Below, one piece after another: positions 30,551-39,055 of a stretch of DNA of 64,000 nucleotides; within the stretch, counting starts at the first letter, position 1; each line of letters begins with the position of its first letter. The notes under the pieces were generated by a model. It was given only the letters and a program-made list of their open reading frames with translations. It did no database searches and had not been told where the DNA came from. The position numbers were made by a program, and so were the translations under genes. This DNA comes from Neisseria cinerea. Lineage in GTDB: Bacteria; Pseudomonadota; Gammaproteobacteria; Burkholderiales; Neisseriaceae. The stretch spans positions 1,178,001 through 1,242,000 of the forward strand of contig NZ_LS483369.1 in assembly GCF_900475315.1 (NCBI RefSeq). Direction: 5' to 3'.

Positions 30551-30985
30551 TTATTGAGCCTTGGTTTCCGTTACAAAACCGATTTTGGTAATCCCTGCCT
30601 GACGGGCGGCCTCCAACGCTTTGTTCACATAATCATATTCTACAGCCTTATCTGCCGCAATTGCCACAATCACGTTTTCATTCTGATCCTTGGCAGCTTT
30701 CAGACGGCTTTCCACTTCCTCGATTTCCACTTTGCTTGCAGAATCTCCGCCGACATAATAACCACCGTTTGCATCAATCGTCAGGCGCAAGGGATCTTTA
30801 GGCTGTTTATTCTGCTTGTTTGCCTGCTCGGACGCGGTCGGCAATTCCAAAGGAATGGAATGCGTCAGCACCGGCATGGTAATCATAAATACAATCAGCA
30901 AAACCAGCATCACGTCCACCAACGGCGTAACGTTGATGTCGGACATCGGCGAGTCATCGCCGGAATTCATCGAACCGAATGCCAT
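30551..30985 (-). CDS. exbD: TonB-system protein ExbD
   Basis: A 144-residue protein with one N-terminal helix holding the proton-path aspartate (INVTPLVDVMLVLLIVFM) and a periplasmic domain. With ExbB it forms the proton-driven motor that energises TonB. It starts 4 bases after exbB ends and closes the tonB-exbB-exbD operon. Confidence 0.96.
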   Translation of the reverse strand: MAFGSMNSGDDSPMSDINVTPLVDVMLVLLIVFMITMPVLTHSIPLELPTASEQANKQNKQPKDPLRLTIDANGGYYVGGDSASKVEIEEVESRLKAAKDQNENVIVAIAADKAVEYDYVNKALEAARQAGITKIGFVTETKAQ

Positions 30986-30989
30986 TTCA

Positions 30990-31649
30990 TTAATCCTTTT
31001 GGTTCAACAGGCGGACATGCAAATCATGCGCCATCGCATCCAAATCCTGAGTCAGCGTCTTCGCACCGCGGTTGAGGAAGTTGTACGCCAACACAGCAGG
31101 AATCGCCACAAACAGACCCGCCGCAGTAGAAACCAATGCCTCGCCGATCGGGCCGGCAACCGCCGCAATACTCATCTGTCCGCTTTGTCCGATATTGATC
31201 AGAGCATGGTAAATCCCCCAGACCGTACCAAACAGACCGATAAATGGCGCGGTTGCACCAATGGAAGCAAGTGCGGTCATGCCATAATCAAAGCGACGCA
31301 TAATCTGAGCCATACTGTTGCGGATTTGAATGACCAAATACTCGTTCAACGGCAGCGCCTGAGCCAATTTGGAAGCTTCATTTTGACGGTAGTTGCGGTA
31401 CGACTGCAATGCCTCTTGCGCCAGTTTGGACAGGGGAGCGTCAACGGCACGCACTTTTTCAAGCGCATCGTTCAAAGACAAAGTATTGCTCATATGCTGC
31501 TTAACAACCATATTGCCTTTGCGAGCCTGATACAGCTTAATGCTGCGTAAGACAATCAGACACCATGTTACGATACTCATCAGCAACATCAACACAAACA
31601 CACCGATCAGGACGACATCGCCTGATTCAAACACTAATTTCAAATCCAT
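30990..31649 (-). CDS. exbB: TonB-system motor protein ExbB
   Basis: A 219-residue MotA/TolQ/ExbB-family protein with three helices. The first is near residues 12-36 and the two later ones lie in [27 protein letters not shown] and [24 protein letters not shown], the conserved core. It is the stator of the TonB motor and lies 66 bases after tonB. Confidence 0.96.
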   Translation of the reverse strand: MDLKLVFESGDVVLIGVFVLMLLMSIVTWCLIVLRSIKLYQARKGNMVVKQHMSNTLSLNDALEKVRAVDAPLSKLAQEALQSYRNYRQNEASKLAQALPLNEYLVIQIRNSMAQIMRRFDYGMTALASIGATAPFIGLFGTVWGIYHALINIGQSGQMSIAAVAGPIGEALVSTAAGLFVAIPAVLAYNFLNRGAKTLTQDLDAMAHDLHVRLLNQKD

Positions 31650-31715
31650 AATGATTCCAAAACTGATAAAAACAAATCAAAAATCCAAGCTGCCGCAAAC
31701 TGCCGCGACAACAGC

Positions 31716-32564
31716 CTAATTCAATTCAAATTTAACGGGGACTTTAAACTCCGTCCAGGCATCCGCATGGAAATGCCCGTTTTGCGCCGCCTTGCGTGCC
31801 GCATTGTCCAAACGGGAAAAACCACTGCTTTTCACCACTTTGACGGACTCGACATGACCGCCCGGAGATACCATCACACTCAGGACAACCGTACCCTGTT
31901 CATCGTTTTCCATAGAAAGCGTAGGATAAGGCGGTCGCGGAATACTGCCGTTGGCACGCAGGGGATTGCCTTTGCTGCTGCCGGCACCTGTTCCGCCGCC
32001 GCTGCCGCCGGTTCCTTCTCCATGCTCGCCTCTGGCTCCGCCGCTGCCTTTACCGCTGCCTTCTCCGCGCCCCGTTCCGTCACCTTTGGTACCGGTTCCC
32101 TTACCTTCTCCCCCGCCGTTCTCGCTGCCGACTTTGGCGGAAGTATTGCCGGGATGTTCGGCAGGTTTTTCAGACGGCTTCTCTACCGTTTTCTCAACCG
32201 GTTTGGGAGTCGGCTTCACTTCCGGCTTAGGCTCTGGTTTCGGTTTTTCTTCGGGTTTCGGCTTTTCCTTGGGCTGCTGAATATCCGCATCCGCCTTTTT
32301 TGTAACCACCGGCTTCAAAACCGGTTTGGGCGGCTCAACAGGTTTGGGCTGCTCAGGCTCGGGTTGCGGCTCAGGCGCAGCAGGCGCACCTGCGCCTTCG
32401 GGTGCACCGTCCCCGCCTCCAAAATCACCGAGATCAACAAACTCGATATTTCCGGTCTCCACCACAGGCGGCTTATGCGCCTGCCAAAGCAATGCAACCA
32501 TTGCCAAATGCAGCAGTGCAACAGAAACCACGACCGCAGGGGTTAAAATTCGTTCTTTATCCAT
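31716..32564 (-). CDS. tonB: Energy-transducing protein TonB
   Basis: A 282-residue TonB. An N-terminal anchor helix (about residues 10-29), a long proline/lysine/glutamate rod (residues 60-135), a glycine/serine-rich segment (about 140-205) and a folded C-terminal domain (PRPPYPTLSMENDEQGTVVL to FKVPVKFELN). It carries energy from ExbB-ExbD to outer-membrane receptors such as the two at 7.8-12.4 kb. A minus-strand promoter TTGCAA (32602-32597), 17 bp, TATTAT (32579-32574) would give a very short leader; Fur control is expected from the family but no convincing box was found. Confidence 0.95.
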   Translation of the reverse strand: MDKERILTPAVVVSVALLHLAMVALLWQAHKPPVVETGNIEFVDLGDFGGGDGAPEGAGAPAAPEPQPEPEQPKPVEPPKPVLKPVVTKKADADIQQPKEKPKPEEKPKPEPKPEVKPTPKPVEKTVEKPSEKPAEHPGNTSAKVGSENGGGEGKGTGTKGDGTGRGEGSGKGSGGARGEHGEGTGGSGGGTGAGSSKGNPLRANGSIPRPPYPTLSMENDEQGTVVLSVMVSPGGHVESVKVVKSSGFSRLDNAARKAAQNGHFHADAWTEFKVPVKFELN

Positions 32565-32811
32565 AATTCGACCATAATAATGGCAACAATTCCTATTTGC
32601 AACCTATTTTTTATAATTTGTTGTCATGTGAACGCCTGCTTCATTCATAGGCAAACCGTGTTTAAACGCGGTATTACAGCAAATCATCAGATAATAGGAT
32701 GGCAGAAAAAATGATTCCGTCTGATTTCTTATTCCAATAAAATCAGGTTAGATGGTATATTGCTGTTTTCAGCCGCCAGTAACTGCATACCACCTGTTTT
32801 AAAGGAAAATC

Positions 32812-33462
32812 ATGTTTCGGAATTTTGACTTGGGCGTATTCTTGCTTGCCGTCCTGCCCGTACTACTTGCCATTACCGTCAGGGAGGTGGTACGCGGCTA
32901 TACGGCGCGCTACTGGGGAGACAACACTGCCGAACAATACGGCAGGCTGACACTGAACCCCCTGCCCCATATCGATTTGGTCGGCACGGTAATCTTTCCG
33001 CTGATTACTTTGATGTTCACACCGTTTCTATTTGGTTGGGCACGTCCTATCCCTATCGATTCGCGCAACTTCCGCAACCCGCGCCTTGCCTGGCGTTATG
33101 TTGCCGCATCCGGTCCGCTGGCAAATCTGGCAATGGCCTTTTTATGGGGGCTGATTTGGGTATTGGCCCCATTCATCGGCGACGCATACCAAATGCCGCT
33201 GGCAAAAATGGCAAATTACGGCATCCTGATTAACGCCATTCTGTTTGCGCTCAACATCATTCCCATCCTGCCTTGGGACGGCGGCATTTTCATCGACACC
33301 TTCCTGCCGGCGAAATATTCGCAAGCGTTCCGCAAAATCGAACCCTATGGGACGTGGATTATCCTGCTGCTTATGCTGACCGGGATTCTAGGGGCATTTA
33401 TCGCCCCTGTCGTACAACTGGTTATGATACTGGTTCAATCCCTCATCGGATGGTTTATTTGA
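32812..33462 (+). CDS. Site-2-protease (M50) homologue lacking the HExxH histidines
   Basis: A 216-residue membrane protein that aligns with the rhomboid-unrelated M50 family: GRLTLNPLPHIDLVGTVIFPL, WARPIPIDSRNFRNPR, and the second metal motif region NIIPILPWDGG. The first motif should read ITVHExxHGY; here it is ITVREVVRGY, with arginine at residues 24 and 28 in place of both zinc-binding histidines, while E25 and the DGG aspartate remain. It is therefore probably catalytically dead. AAAGGAAAATC precedes the ATG. It stands alone. Confidence 0.85.
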   Translation: MFRNFDLGVFLLAVLPVLLAITVREVVRGYTARYWGDNTAEQYGRLTLNPLPHIDLVGTVIFPLITLMFTPFLFGWARPIPIDSRNFRNPRLAWRYVAASGPLANLAMAFLWGLIWVLAPFIGDAYQMPLAKMANYGILINAILFALNIIPILPWDGGIFIDTFLPAKYSQAFRKIEPYGTWIILLLMLTGILGAFIAPVVQLVMILVQSLIGWFI

Positions 33463-33502
33463 ATTTAAGGTTTTCGGGCGGTACGGCCGTATTTGCCAAC
33501 TA

Positions 33503-33545
33503 CAGGAAAACGCAGCAAGGCTTCCCTGCCTGCTGCGTTTTCCTG
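33503..33545. terminator. Non-uptake hairpin terminator (M50 homologue/grxB)
   Basis: CAGGAAAACGCAGCA at 33503-33517 pairs perfectly with TGCTGCGTTTTCCTG at 33531-33545 between two convergent genes. Confidence 0.8.
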
Positions 33546-33547
33546 TT

Positions 33548-34189
33548 TTACAATGCCCTGTCAAAATAAAGCGGCACGCCTGATTTTTCACTCATCGTCA
33601 TCAGATAACCCATCACCTTTTGAGGCCATTCGATTCCGCGCACCACGGTCAGGTTGCGCAAAATAGGAAAAACCAAAATATCCTCCATGCCGATTTCTCC
33701 GTTTATGCCGTCTGAAATTTCATGCATCAGACCATCCAAATCGTTCAGATCTTCATGGATGCGGTCAAGATATTGGGCGGTTTTATTCAGATTGGCAGAA
33801 AAGCTTCCGATGTTTTTCTCTTTTTTATCTGTAAAATATTTAACCGCTTCGGCAGTAGCGAACTCTGGCAGACCGATTTTAACAGTACGTGGCTGAACCA
33901 GTTTGTTGTTGTAACTGCCGACTTTGTCCAGCCATGCCTGTATTTCTGGGCGGATTTCATTTTTCAGACGACCCTCTCGGTCAAGATAACGGACAATGTC
34001 CAAACTTTCGCCCATAAACGAACCGTCTTCTTTTTGTAGGATGGGCACTTGTTTCGCGCCAATCATGCCGATCGGCGTTGCCTCGTCGTCGTTTGCCATC
34101 ACGACTTCTTCAACGTCAGCACCAAACAGCCCGGCAGCCATCCGCGCACGCACGCAAAACGGGCAATGGTCGTAAATATACAGCTTCAT
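33548..34189 (-). CDS. grxB: Glutaredoxin 2
   Basis: A 213-residue GST-like glutaredoxin (E. coli GrxB is 215). The active site CPFC is at residues 9-12 in MKLYIYDHCPFCVRARMAAG, with a thioredoxin-like N-terminal domain (VPILQKEDGSFMGESLDIVRYLD) and an all-helical C-terminal domain. It reduces disulfides with glutathione. AAGGAGT lies 6 bases before the chosen ATG; a longer frame reaching upstream covers non-conserved sequence. Confidence 0.93.
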   Translation of the reverse strand: MKLYIYDHCPFCVRARMAAGLFGADVEEVVMANDDEATPIGMIGAKQVPILQKEDGSFMGESLDIVRYLDREGRLKNEIRPEIQAWLDKVGSYNNKLVQPRTVKIGLPEFATAEAVKYFTDKKEKNIGSFSANLNKTAQYLDRIHEDLNDLDGLMHEISDGINGEIGMEDILVFPILRNLTVVRGIEWPQKVMGYLMTMSEKSGVPLYFDRAL

Positions 34190-34490
34190 CGGATACTCCT
34201 TTTCATGTTCGTCAAACGGACAAACCTTATCACTTAAGGTCGCCTGAAACAACTGCCGACAGCCGATTCGCTTGAGTCCGATACAAAATCGCTCCATCCA
34301 AACCCCAAAGAGGGATTTTCCAATGCGCCGAATCGTGAAGAAAATCGGTTTCGCGCACTCAATACCGTCTGCCGTTTCTTTGTTTGAAAGCCGATTCACA
34401 ATACATGCAACATCCCGCAAAACAGCCAGCAAATCTCCTTTGCAACCTGTTACAATAAACCTGTTTTTATCGAAACGAAAAGACACCATC
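34190..34490. other. grxB-relA divergent intergenic region
   Basis: About 300 bases. An in-frame extension of relA runs through it, but the residues are not RelA-like. TACAAT at 34451-34456 may be a relA -10 box; no good -35 was found. Confidence 0.4.
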
Positions 34491-36704
34491 ATGACCACCA
34501 TCAGCCCGATTCAAGACACGCAAAGCGCGACTCTGCAAGAATTGCGCGAATGGTTCGACAGCTACTGCGCCGCGCTGCCGGACAACGATAAAAACCTCAT
34601 CGGTACCGCATGGTCGCTGGCGCAGGAACACTATCCCGCCGATGCCGTCACGCCGTACGGCGAGCTGCTGCTCGACCATTTTCTCGGCGCGGCGCAAATG
34701 GTCAATGAACTCGACCTGCTCCCCGATGCCGTCGCCGCCACCCTGCTTGCCGATATCGGACGCTACGTCCCCGACTGGAATCTATTGGTTTCCGAACGCT
34801 GCAACAGCACTGTCGCCGAGCTGGTCAAAGGTGTGGACGAAGTGCAGAAGCTCACCCACTTCGCCCGTGTCGATAGCCTCGCCACGCCCGAAGAGCGCGC
34901 CCAACAAGCCGAAACCATGCGTAAAATGCTGCTGGCGATGGTAACTGACATCCGCGTCGTGTTGATCAAGCTCGCCATGCGTACCCGCACCATGCAGTTT
35001 CTCAGCAATATCCCCGACAGCCCCGAAAAACGTGCCGTCGCCAAAGAAACCCTCGACATCTTCGCCCCGCTCGCCAACCGTTTGGGCGTGTGGCAGCTCA
35101 ACTGGCAGCTTGAAGACCTCGGCTTCCGCCATCAAGAACCCGAAAAATACCGCGAAATCGCGTTGCTTTTGGACGAAAAACGCACCGAACGCCTCGAATA
35201 CATCGAAAACTTCCTCAACATCCTGCGCGCGGAACTCAAAAAATACAACGTCCACTTCGAAGTCGCCGGTCGCCCGAAACACATCTACTCCATTTACAAA
35301 AAAATGGTGAAGAAAAAACTCAGCTTCGACGGGCTGTTCGACATCCGCGCCGTGCGGATTCTGGTCGATACTGTCCCCGAGTGTTACACCACGCTGGGTA
35401 TCGTCCACAGCCTCTGGCAACCTATCCCCGGCGAGTTCGACGACTACATCGCCAACCCCAAAGGCAACGGCTATAAAAGTTTGCACACCGTCATCGTCGG
35501 TCCGGAAGACAAAGGCGTGGAAGTGCAAATCCGCACCTTCGATATGCATCAATTCAACGAATTCGGTGTCGCCGCGCACTGGCGTTATAAAGAGGGTGGC
35601 AAGGGCGATTCCGCCTACGAACAAAAAATCGCCTGGTTGCGCCAACTCTTGGACTGGCGCGAAAACATGGCGGAAAGCGGCAAGGAAGACCTCGCTGCCG
35701 CTTTCAAAACCGAGCTTTTCAACGACACGATTTACGTCCTGACCCCGCACGGCAAAGTCCTCTCCCTGCCCACGGGAGCCACCCCCATCGACTTCGCCTA
35801 CGCCTTACACAGCAGCATCGGCGACCGTTGCCGCGGTGCGAAAGTCGAAGGGCAAATCGTGCCGCTGTCCACCCAGCTTGAAAACGGACAACGCGTCGAA
35901 ATCATTACCGCCAAAGAAGGGCACCCTTCCGTCAACTGGCTCTACGAAGGCTGGGTCAAATCCAGCAAGGCAATCGGCAAAATCCGTGCCTACATCCGTC
36001 AACAAAACGCCGACACCGTGCGCGAAGAAGGCCGCGTCCAACTCGACAAACAGCTTGCCAAACTCACGCCCAAGCCCAACCTGCAAGAGCTTGCCGAAAA
36101 CCTCGGCTACAAAAAACTCGACGACCTCTACACCGCCGTCGGACAAGGCGAAATTTCCAACCGCGCCATCCAAAAAGCCTGCGGCAAGTTGAACGAACCG
36201 CTGCCCGTACCTGTCAACGAAACCACCATCGTCAAACAGTCCAAAATCAAAAAAGGCGGCAAAAACGGTGTTCTCATCGACGGCGAAGACGGCTTGATGA
36301 CCACGCTTGCCAAATGCTGCAAACCCGCGCCGCCCGACGATATTGTGGGCTTCGTTACCCGCGAGCGCGGTATTTCGGTACACCGCAAAACCTGCCCGTC
36401 TTTCCAACATCTCGCCGAACACGCGCCTGAAAAAGTGCTGGACGCAAGCTGGGCGGCGTTGCAGGAAGGACAAGTGTTCGCCGTCGATGTCGAAATCCGC
36501 GCCCAAGACCGCTCAGGGCTTTTACGCGACGTATCCGACGCACTTGCCCGCCATAAACTCAACGTTACCGCCGTGCAAACCCAGTCCCGCGACTTGGAAG
36601 CCAGCATGAGGTTCACGCTCGAAGTCAAACAAGTCAACGACCTCCCGCGCGTCCTCACCAGCCTCGGGGATGTCAAAGGCGTATTGAGCGTTACCCGGCT
36701 TTAA
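34491..36704 (+). CDS. relA: GTP pyrophosphokinase RelA
   Basis: A 737-residue long RSH protein making (p)ppGpp on amino-acid starvation at the ribosome. The N-terminal hydrolase domain is decayed (LLDHFLGAAQMVNEL and TLLADIG instead of the HD pattern), so hydrolysis is not expected. The synthetase carries the RelA-type acidic motif GEFDDYIANPKGNGYKSLHT (SpoT-type would be RxKD), then QIRTFDMHQFNEFGVAAHW. A TGS domain (TIYVLTPHGKVLSLPTGATP) and a C-terminal ACT domain follow. The start at MTTISPIQDTQ is preferred though no clear ribosome site is present. Confidence 0.93.
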   Translation: MTTISPIQDTQSATLQELREWFDSYCAALPDNDKNLIGTAWSLAQEHYPADAVTPYGELLLDHFLGAAQMVNELDLLPDAVAATLLADIGRYVPDWNLLVSERCNSTVAELVKGVDEVQKLTHFARVDSLATPEERAQQAETMRKMLLAMVTDIRVVLIKLAMRTRTMQFLSNIPDSPEKRAVAKETLDIFAPLANRLGVWQLNWQLEDLGFRHQEPEKYREIALLLDEKRTERLEYIENFLNILRAELKKYNVHFEVAGRPKHIYSIYKKMVKKKLSFDGLFDIRAVRILVDTVPECYTTLGIVHSLWQPIPGEFDDYIANPKGNGYKSLHTVIVGPEDKGVEVQIRTFDMHQFNEFGVAAHWRYKEGGKGDSAYEQKIAWLRQLLDWRENMAESGKEDLAAAFKTELFNDTIYVLTPHGKVLSLPTGATPIDFAYALHSSIGDRCRGAKVEGQIVPLSTQLENGQRVEIITAKEGHPSVNWLYEGWVKSSKAIGKIRAYIRQQNADTVREEGRVQLDKQLAKLTPKPNLQELAENLGYKKLDDLYTAVGQGEISNRAIQKACGKLNEPLPVPVNETTIVKQSKIKKGGKNGVLIDGEDGLMTTLAKCCKPAPPDDIVGFVTRERGISVHRKTCPSFQHLAEHAPEKVLDASWAALQEGQVFAVDVEIRAQDRSGLLRDVSDALARHKLNVTAVQTQSRDLEASMRFTLEVKQVNDLPRVLTSLGDVKGVLSVTRL

Positions 36705-36711
36705 ATACAAA

Positions 36712-36751
36712 AATGCCGTCTGAAAGACGGATATCATTTCAGACGGCATTT
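36712..36751. terminator. Uptake-sequence terminator (relA / SUFU gene)
   Basis: GCCGTCTGAA at 36715-36724 and TTCAGACGGC at 36738-36747. Confidence 0.82.
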
Positions 36752-36765
36752 TGATTACCGGGTTT

Positions 36766-37314
36766 TTATCCGACCTGCCAGACAGTACTCGCACGATTTA
36801 TATCTAAATAATCAATACCCGCTTCATCGAATTTCGTTTCCAATTCTTCTACCGAATGAGTATCTAGAAAAAGCCTCTCTTGATAGGTAATCGGCAATAA
36901 CCAGAAAAATCGGACATTATCCATATATTCCAACTCTTGCCCATAAGGATAAGGCAGAGAAATCAGAAAATGCCGAAAGGACGATTGATCGACCCACGGT
37001 CTGCCGATATTGACCGTTTTTCCTAATTGAAATTGATCAGGATAATGCATACTTGCCGATGCCAGCATTGCCAAGGTCTCAATATGTTCGGGCGTTTCAA
37101 ACGGGCTGACGATAAAAAACTCCTGTCCTAAAAATGAGCCTATCCCAGAGCTGACATAAACCCAAGGCTCATCTGCATGATTAGGAATCACTTGGAAAAC
37201 TTGGAAATCGGGAAGTTCTTCAACAATCCTTCCTAAAGCCCAAGTAAATCCTTTAATTTCATGATGTTTCCAAAAATTTTGCAAATGAGATAAAACAGTT
37301 TGGTTATAGTCCAT
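36766..37314 (-). CDS. SUFU-domain protein, probable immunity protein
   Basis: A 182-residue protein covering a full suppressor-of-fused domain: WVYVSSGIGSFLGQEFFI, MHYPDQFQLGKTVNIGRPW, and the C-terminal FFWLLPITYQERLFLDTHSVEELETKFDEAG. Bacterial SUFU proteins mostly act as immunity proteins beside polymorphic toxins. The ATG at 37314 is chosen because the longer frame runs through an uptake sequence. It is the last of four small genes on this strand. Lower G+C than neighbours suggests transfer. Confidence 0.8.
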   Translation of the reverse strand: MDYNQTVLSHLQNFWKHHEIKGFTWALGRIVEELPDFQVFQVIPNHADEPWVYVSSGIGSFLGQEFFIVSPFETPEHIETLAMLASASMHYPDQFQLGKTVNIGRPWVDQSSFRHFLISLPYPYGQELEYMDNVRFFWLLPITYQERLFLDTHSVEELETKFDEAGIDYLDINRASTVWQVG

Positions 37315-37394
37315 GCTTTTTAGCCTGTTTTCAAAGGTCGCCTGAAACCTGAAACAAGGTTTTTCAGACGGCATTGACCGTTTGAAGAAGGTAT

Positions 37395-37940
37395 TTACCA
37401 AGCAAACGGTTTCCGATTCATATCCGAAAGGTTGTCAACTTCATTATCCAGCAAGAACCGTTCAAAAGTATTCCAACCCTTTTTTTCCACCAATTCTGCT
37501 TCCTGTTTATACAACGGGACGAGCAAAGGGAAAACGATATTGCAGTGTTCTCCATAACAGACCTGAAAATCATCGTCGAAATAAAATGGGGCGGAAACAT
37601 ACAGTGCATCCATTTTGCTACCTTCGATAATTACCCTGGGTAATTGAATAATTTCACCTCTTAAAATAGGTTGTCTATTGTCAATCAAATATTCAGCCAC
37701 TCCTGATAGAAAAGCTGCAATATTTTCTTTATTCCATTCTTCAGAACAGGTAAAAATTAATTCAAACCTACTCTTATAGTTCAAGTCATATCGATTTAAG
37801 CCTAAAGTAGAAAAAGTAGTTACCCCTTTATATGGTTGTGATGGGAAGACGGAAACGCTGAGATGATAACGTCGATCCAAGCATTTTATACCGCTTTCGA
37901 TTTCACCCAAATAATGTTCTAAATGTTCAACTATAATCAT
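37395..37940 (-). CDS. SUFU-like protein, probable immunity protein
   Basis: A 181-residue protein with SUFU-like pattern: FELIFTCSEEWNK, EIIQLPRVIIEGSKMDALYVSAPFYFDDDF, FPLLVPLYKQEAELVEKKGWNTFERFLLD and LSDMNRKPFAW. Its ATG overlaps the end of a toxin-tail-like frame by 14 bases, the typical toxin-immunity coupling. AT-rich. Role as an immunity protein is inferred from domain and context. Confidence 0.78.
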   Translation of the reverse strand: MIIVEHLEHYLGEIESGIKCLDRRYHLSVSVFPSQPYKGVTTFSTLGLNRYDLNYKSRFELIFTCSEEWNKENIAAFLSGVAEYLIDNRQPILRGEIIQLPRVIIEGSKMDALYVSAPFYFDDDFQVCYGEHCNIVFPLLVPLYKQEAELVEKKGWNTFERFLLDNEVDNLSDMNRKPFAW

Positions 37941-38030
37941 TTTTTCTTAAAACTTTCATCCCTATCCCGGCAAGACGTAGGCTGTTTTGGGCTCCAATAC
38001 CGACTTTTTTATTAACGGAAATGCCGTCTG
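37927..38030 (-). pseudogene. Orphan toxin C-terminal tail (tail 1)
   Basis: A minus-strand frame reading SDGISVNKKVGIGAQNSLRL then AGIGMKVLRKNDYS and a stop, starting inside the uptake sequence at 38023-38032 and ending 14 bases into the downstream SUFU-like gene. It has no start codon of its own and looks like the last 30 residues of a larger protein. Toxin origin is inferred from its place and from the parallel tails at 38.4 and 39.0 kb. Confidence 0.5.
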
Positions 38031-38060
38031 AAAAATAAAGCAGCACCTTGATTTTGCCGC

Positions 38061-38333
38061 CTAAGGACTTTGCATCCATTCCTCTTTGCTGATTCCAAAT
38101 TCAAACTCCGCTTGTTCAAATGCCGAATCTAATGTGTCATGATAAGTATCCGTTTGTTCCTGACCGGTCTCATCCAAATAAAACAAATAAAATCCTTGGT
38201 CATCTTCATATTGAACAATACTTAAAGCAACAGGTTTGGGAAGTATCCCCATTGGAGTGCGATGAATCGTTCTAATAGGAAAATCCTTATTTTTATCTAA
38301 GATAACTTTGAATAATTCTTTTACACTCATCAT
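38061..38333 (-). CDS. Small hypothetical protein, possible immunity protein
   Basis: A 90-residue acidic soluble protein (MMSVKELFKVILDKNKDFPI to GISKEEWMQSP) with no known domain that I can name. It follows a tail-like frame ending at 38372 by 38 bases and lies in the row of immunity-type genes, so an immunity role is a guess from context. The second Met is an equally good start. Confidence 0.6.
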   Translation of the reverse strand: MMSVKELFKVILDKNKDFPIRTIHRTPMGILPKPVALSIVQYEDDQGFYLFYLDETGQEQTDTYHDTLDSAFEQAEFEFGISKEEWMQSP

Positions 38334-38371
38334 TTTTTAATCCTGAATAATTGTTACTACACTATTTTCTA

Positions 38372-38446
38372 TTACACGTCCATTGGGTTTTTAGATTTTC
38401 CTTTGCGGTCAAACGCTACTTTAGTTACCTGTTTTGTATCAAAAAT
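38372..38446 (-). pseudogene. Orphan toxin C-terminal tail (tail 2)
   Basis: Minus-strand frame reading DTKQVTKVAFDRKGKSKNPM-DV then stop, preceded by an uptake sequence (38447-38456). The opening DTKQVTK-x-AF is shared with tail 3, so the two come from the same seam in a family of proteins with swapped C-termini. Confidence 0.55.
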
Positions 38447-38482
38447 GCCGTCTGAAAGCCGAATATCGTTTCAGACGGCATT
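38444..38482. terminator. Uptake-sequence hairpin inside the cassette region
   Basis: GCCGTCTGAA at 38447-38456 and TTCAGACGGC at 38470-38479, directly after the 129-residue gene. Confidence 0.75.
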
Positions 38483-38490
38483 TTGACTGT

Positions 38491-38880
38491 TTAAAGCGGA
38501 GGCAGTTCTATAAACGGAAAGAAATGCTGAAACTTCTGATAAATTTCAGGATATTTCTCTAAGGCTTTTAATGCTTTTTCTTTTGAGATAGGCGGATCAT
38601 AGACATCTATCCCCCTTAAGAAGGCAATGCCGGTCAAGGCATTTTTTTTCGATTTCGGCAGGCTGGAACTCGGAGCAAAACCTACAATATTGCCAATATC
38701 GCCAATTCCTACATCGAAGTCCGCCAAGTCAAAAATATAAAAAGGGATGTCCTCGATGGGCATATCGCGTATTACTTGTTCAATCCATAACTTGAATTCA
38801 TTTAAATCAATAGACTGAGAGAATAAGCATTTAATTGCAAATCCTAAATCATCACTATCCTCTTTTATGATTTTCCACAT
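38491..38880 (-). CDS. Probable immunity protein paired with a WHH toxin remnant
   Basis: A 129-residue acidic protein beginning MWKIIKEDSDDLGFAIKCLF and ending FFPFIELPPL. I cannot name its family. Its ATG lies two bases after the stop of a frame with a WHH nuclease motif, the arrangement of a toxin and its cognate immunity protein, so that role is likely. AT-rich compared with pepN and relA on either side. Confidence 0.65.
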   Translation of the reverse strand: MWKIIKEDSDDLGFAIKCLFSQSIDLNEFKLWIEQVIRDMPIEDIPFYIFDLADFDVGIGDIGNIVGFAPSSSLPKSKKNALTGIAFLRGIDVYDPPISKEKALKALEKYPEIYQKFQHFFPFIELPPL

Positions 38881-38882
38881 AG

Positions 38883-39055
38883 TTACTTTCCTTTACTCAT
38901 CGCTCTCCAACCGATATGTCCGGTATCATGATGCAAGTCTTCATTAATCAATTGCATCCTTCCAGTATCTTGATGATGATGCCAAGTGTAGCCGGTATTT
39001 CAAATGTTCCTTTGCTGTTAAATGCTCTTTTAGTTACCTGCTTTGTATCAATAAT
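38883..39055 (-). pseudogene. Remnant of a WHH-family nuclease toxin C-terminus (tail 3), frameshifted
   Basis: Between 38883 and 38999 the minus strand encodes NTGYTWHHHQDTG-RMQLINED-LHHDTGHIGWRAMSKGK and a stop, a clear WHH-type HNH-nuclease motif. Upstream, in another frame (39001-39055), it reads DTKQVTKRAFNSKGTFE. Adding one A in the AAA run at about 38998-39000 joins the two. No start codon or body of the toxin remains; an uptake-sequence pair (39056-39089) cuts it off. Confidence 0.7.

Noticed and set aside
32565..32640. Fur box before tonB
   Set aside because: AT-rich, but no stretch matched the 19-bp Fur consensus well enough to support a call.
34782..35750. 322-codon minus-strand frame opposite relA
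   Set aside because: Shadow of relA with a Phe/Val/Glu-rich low-information translation.
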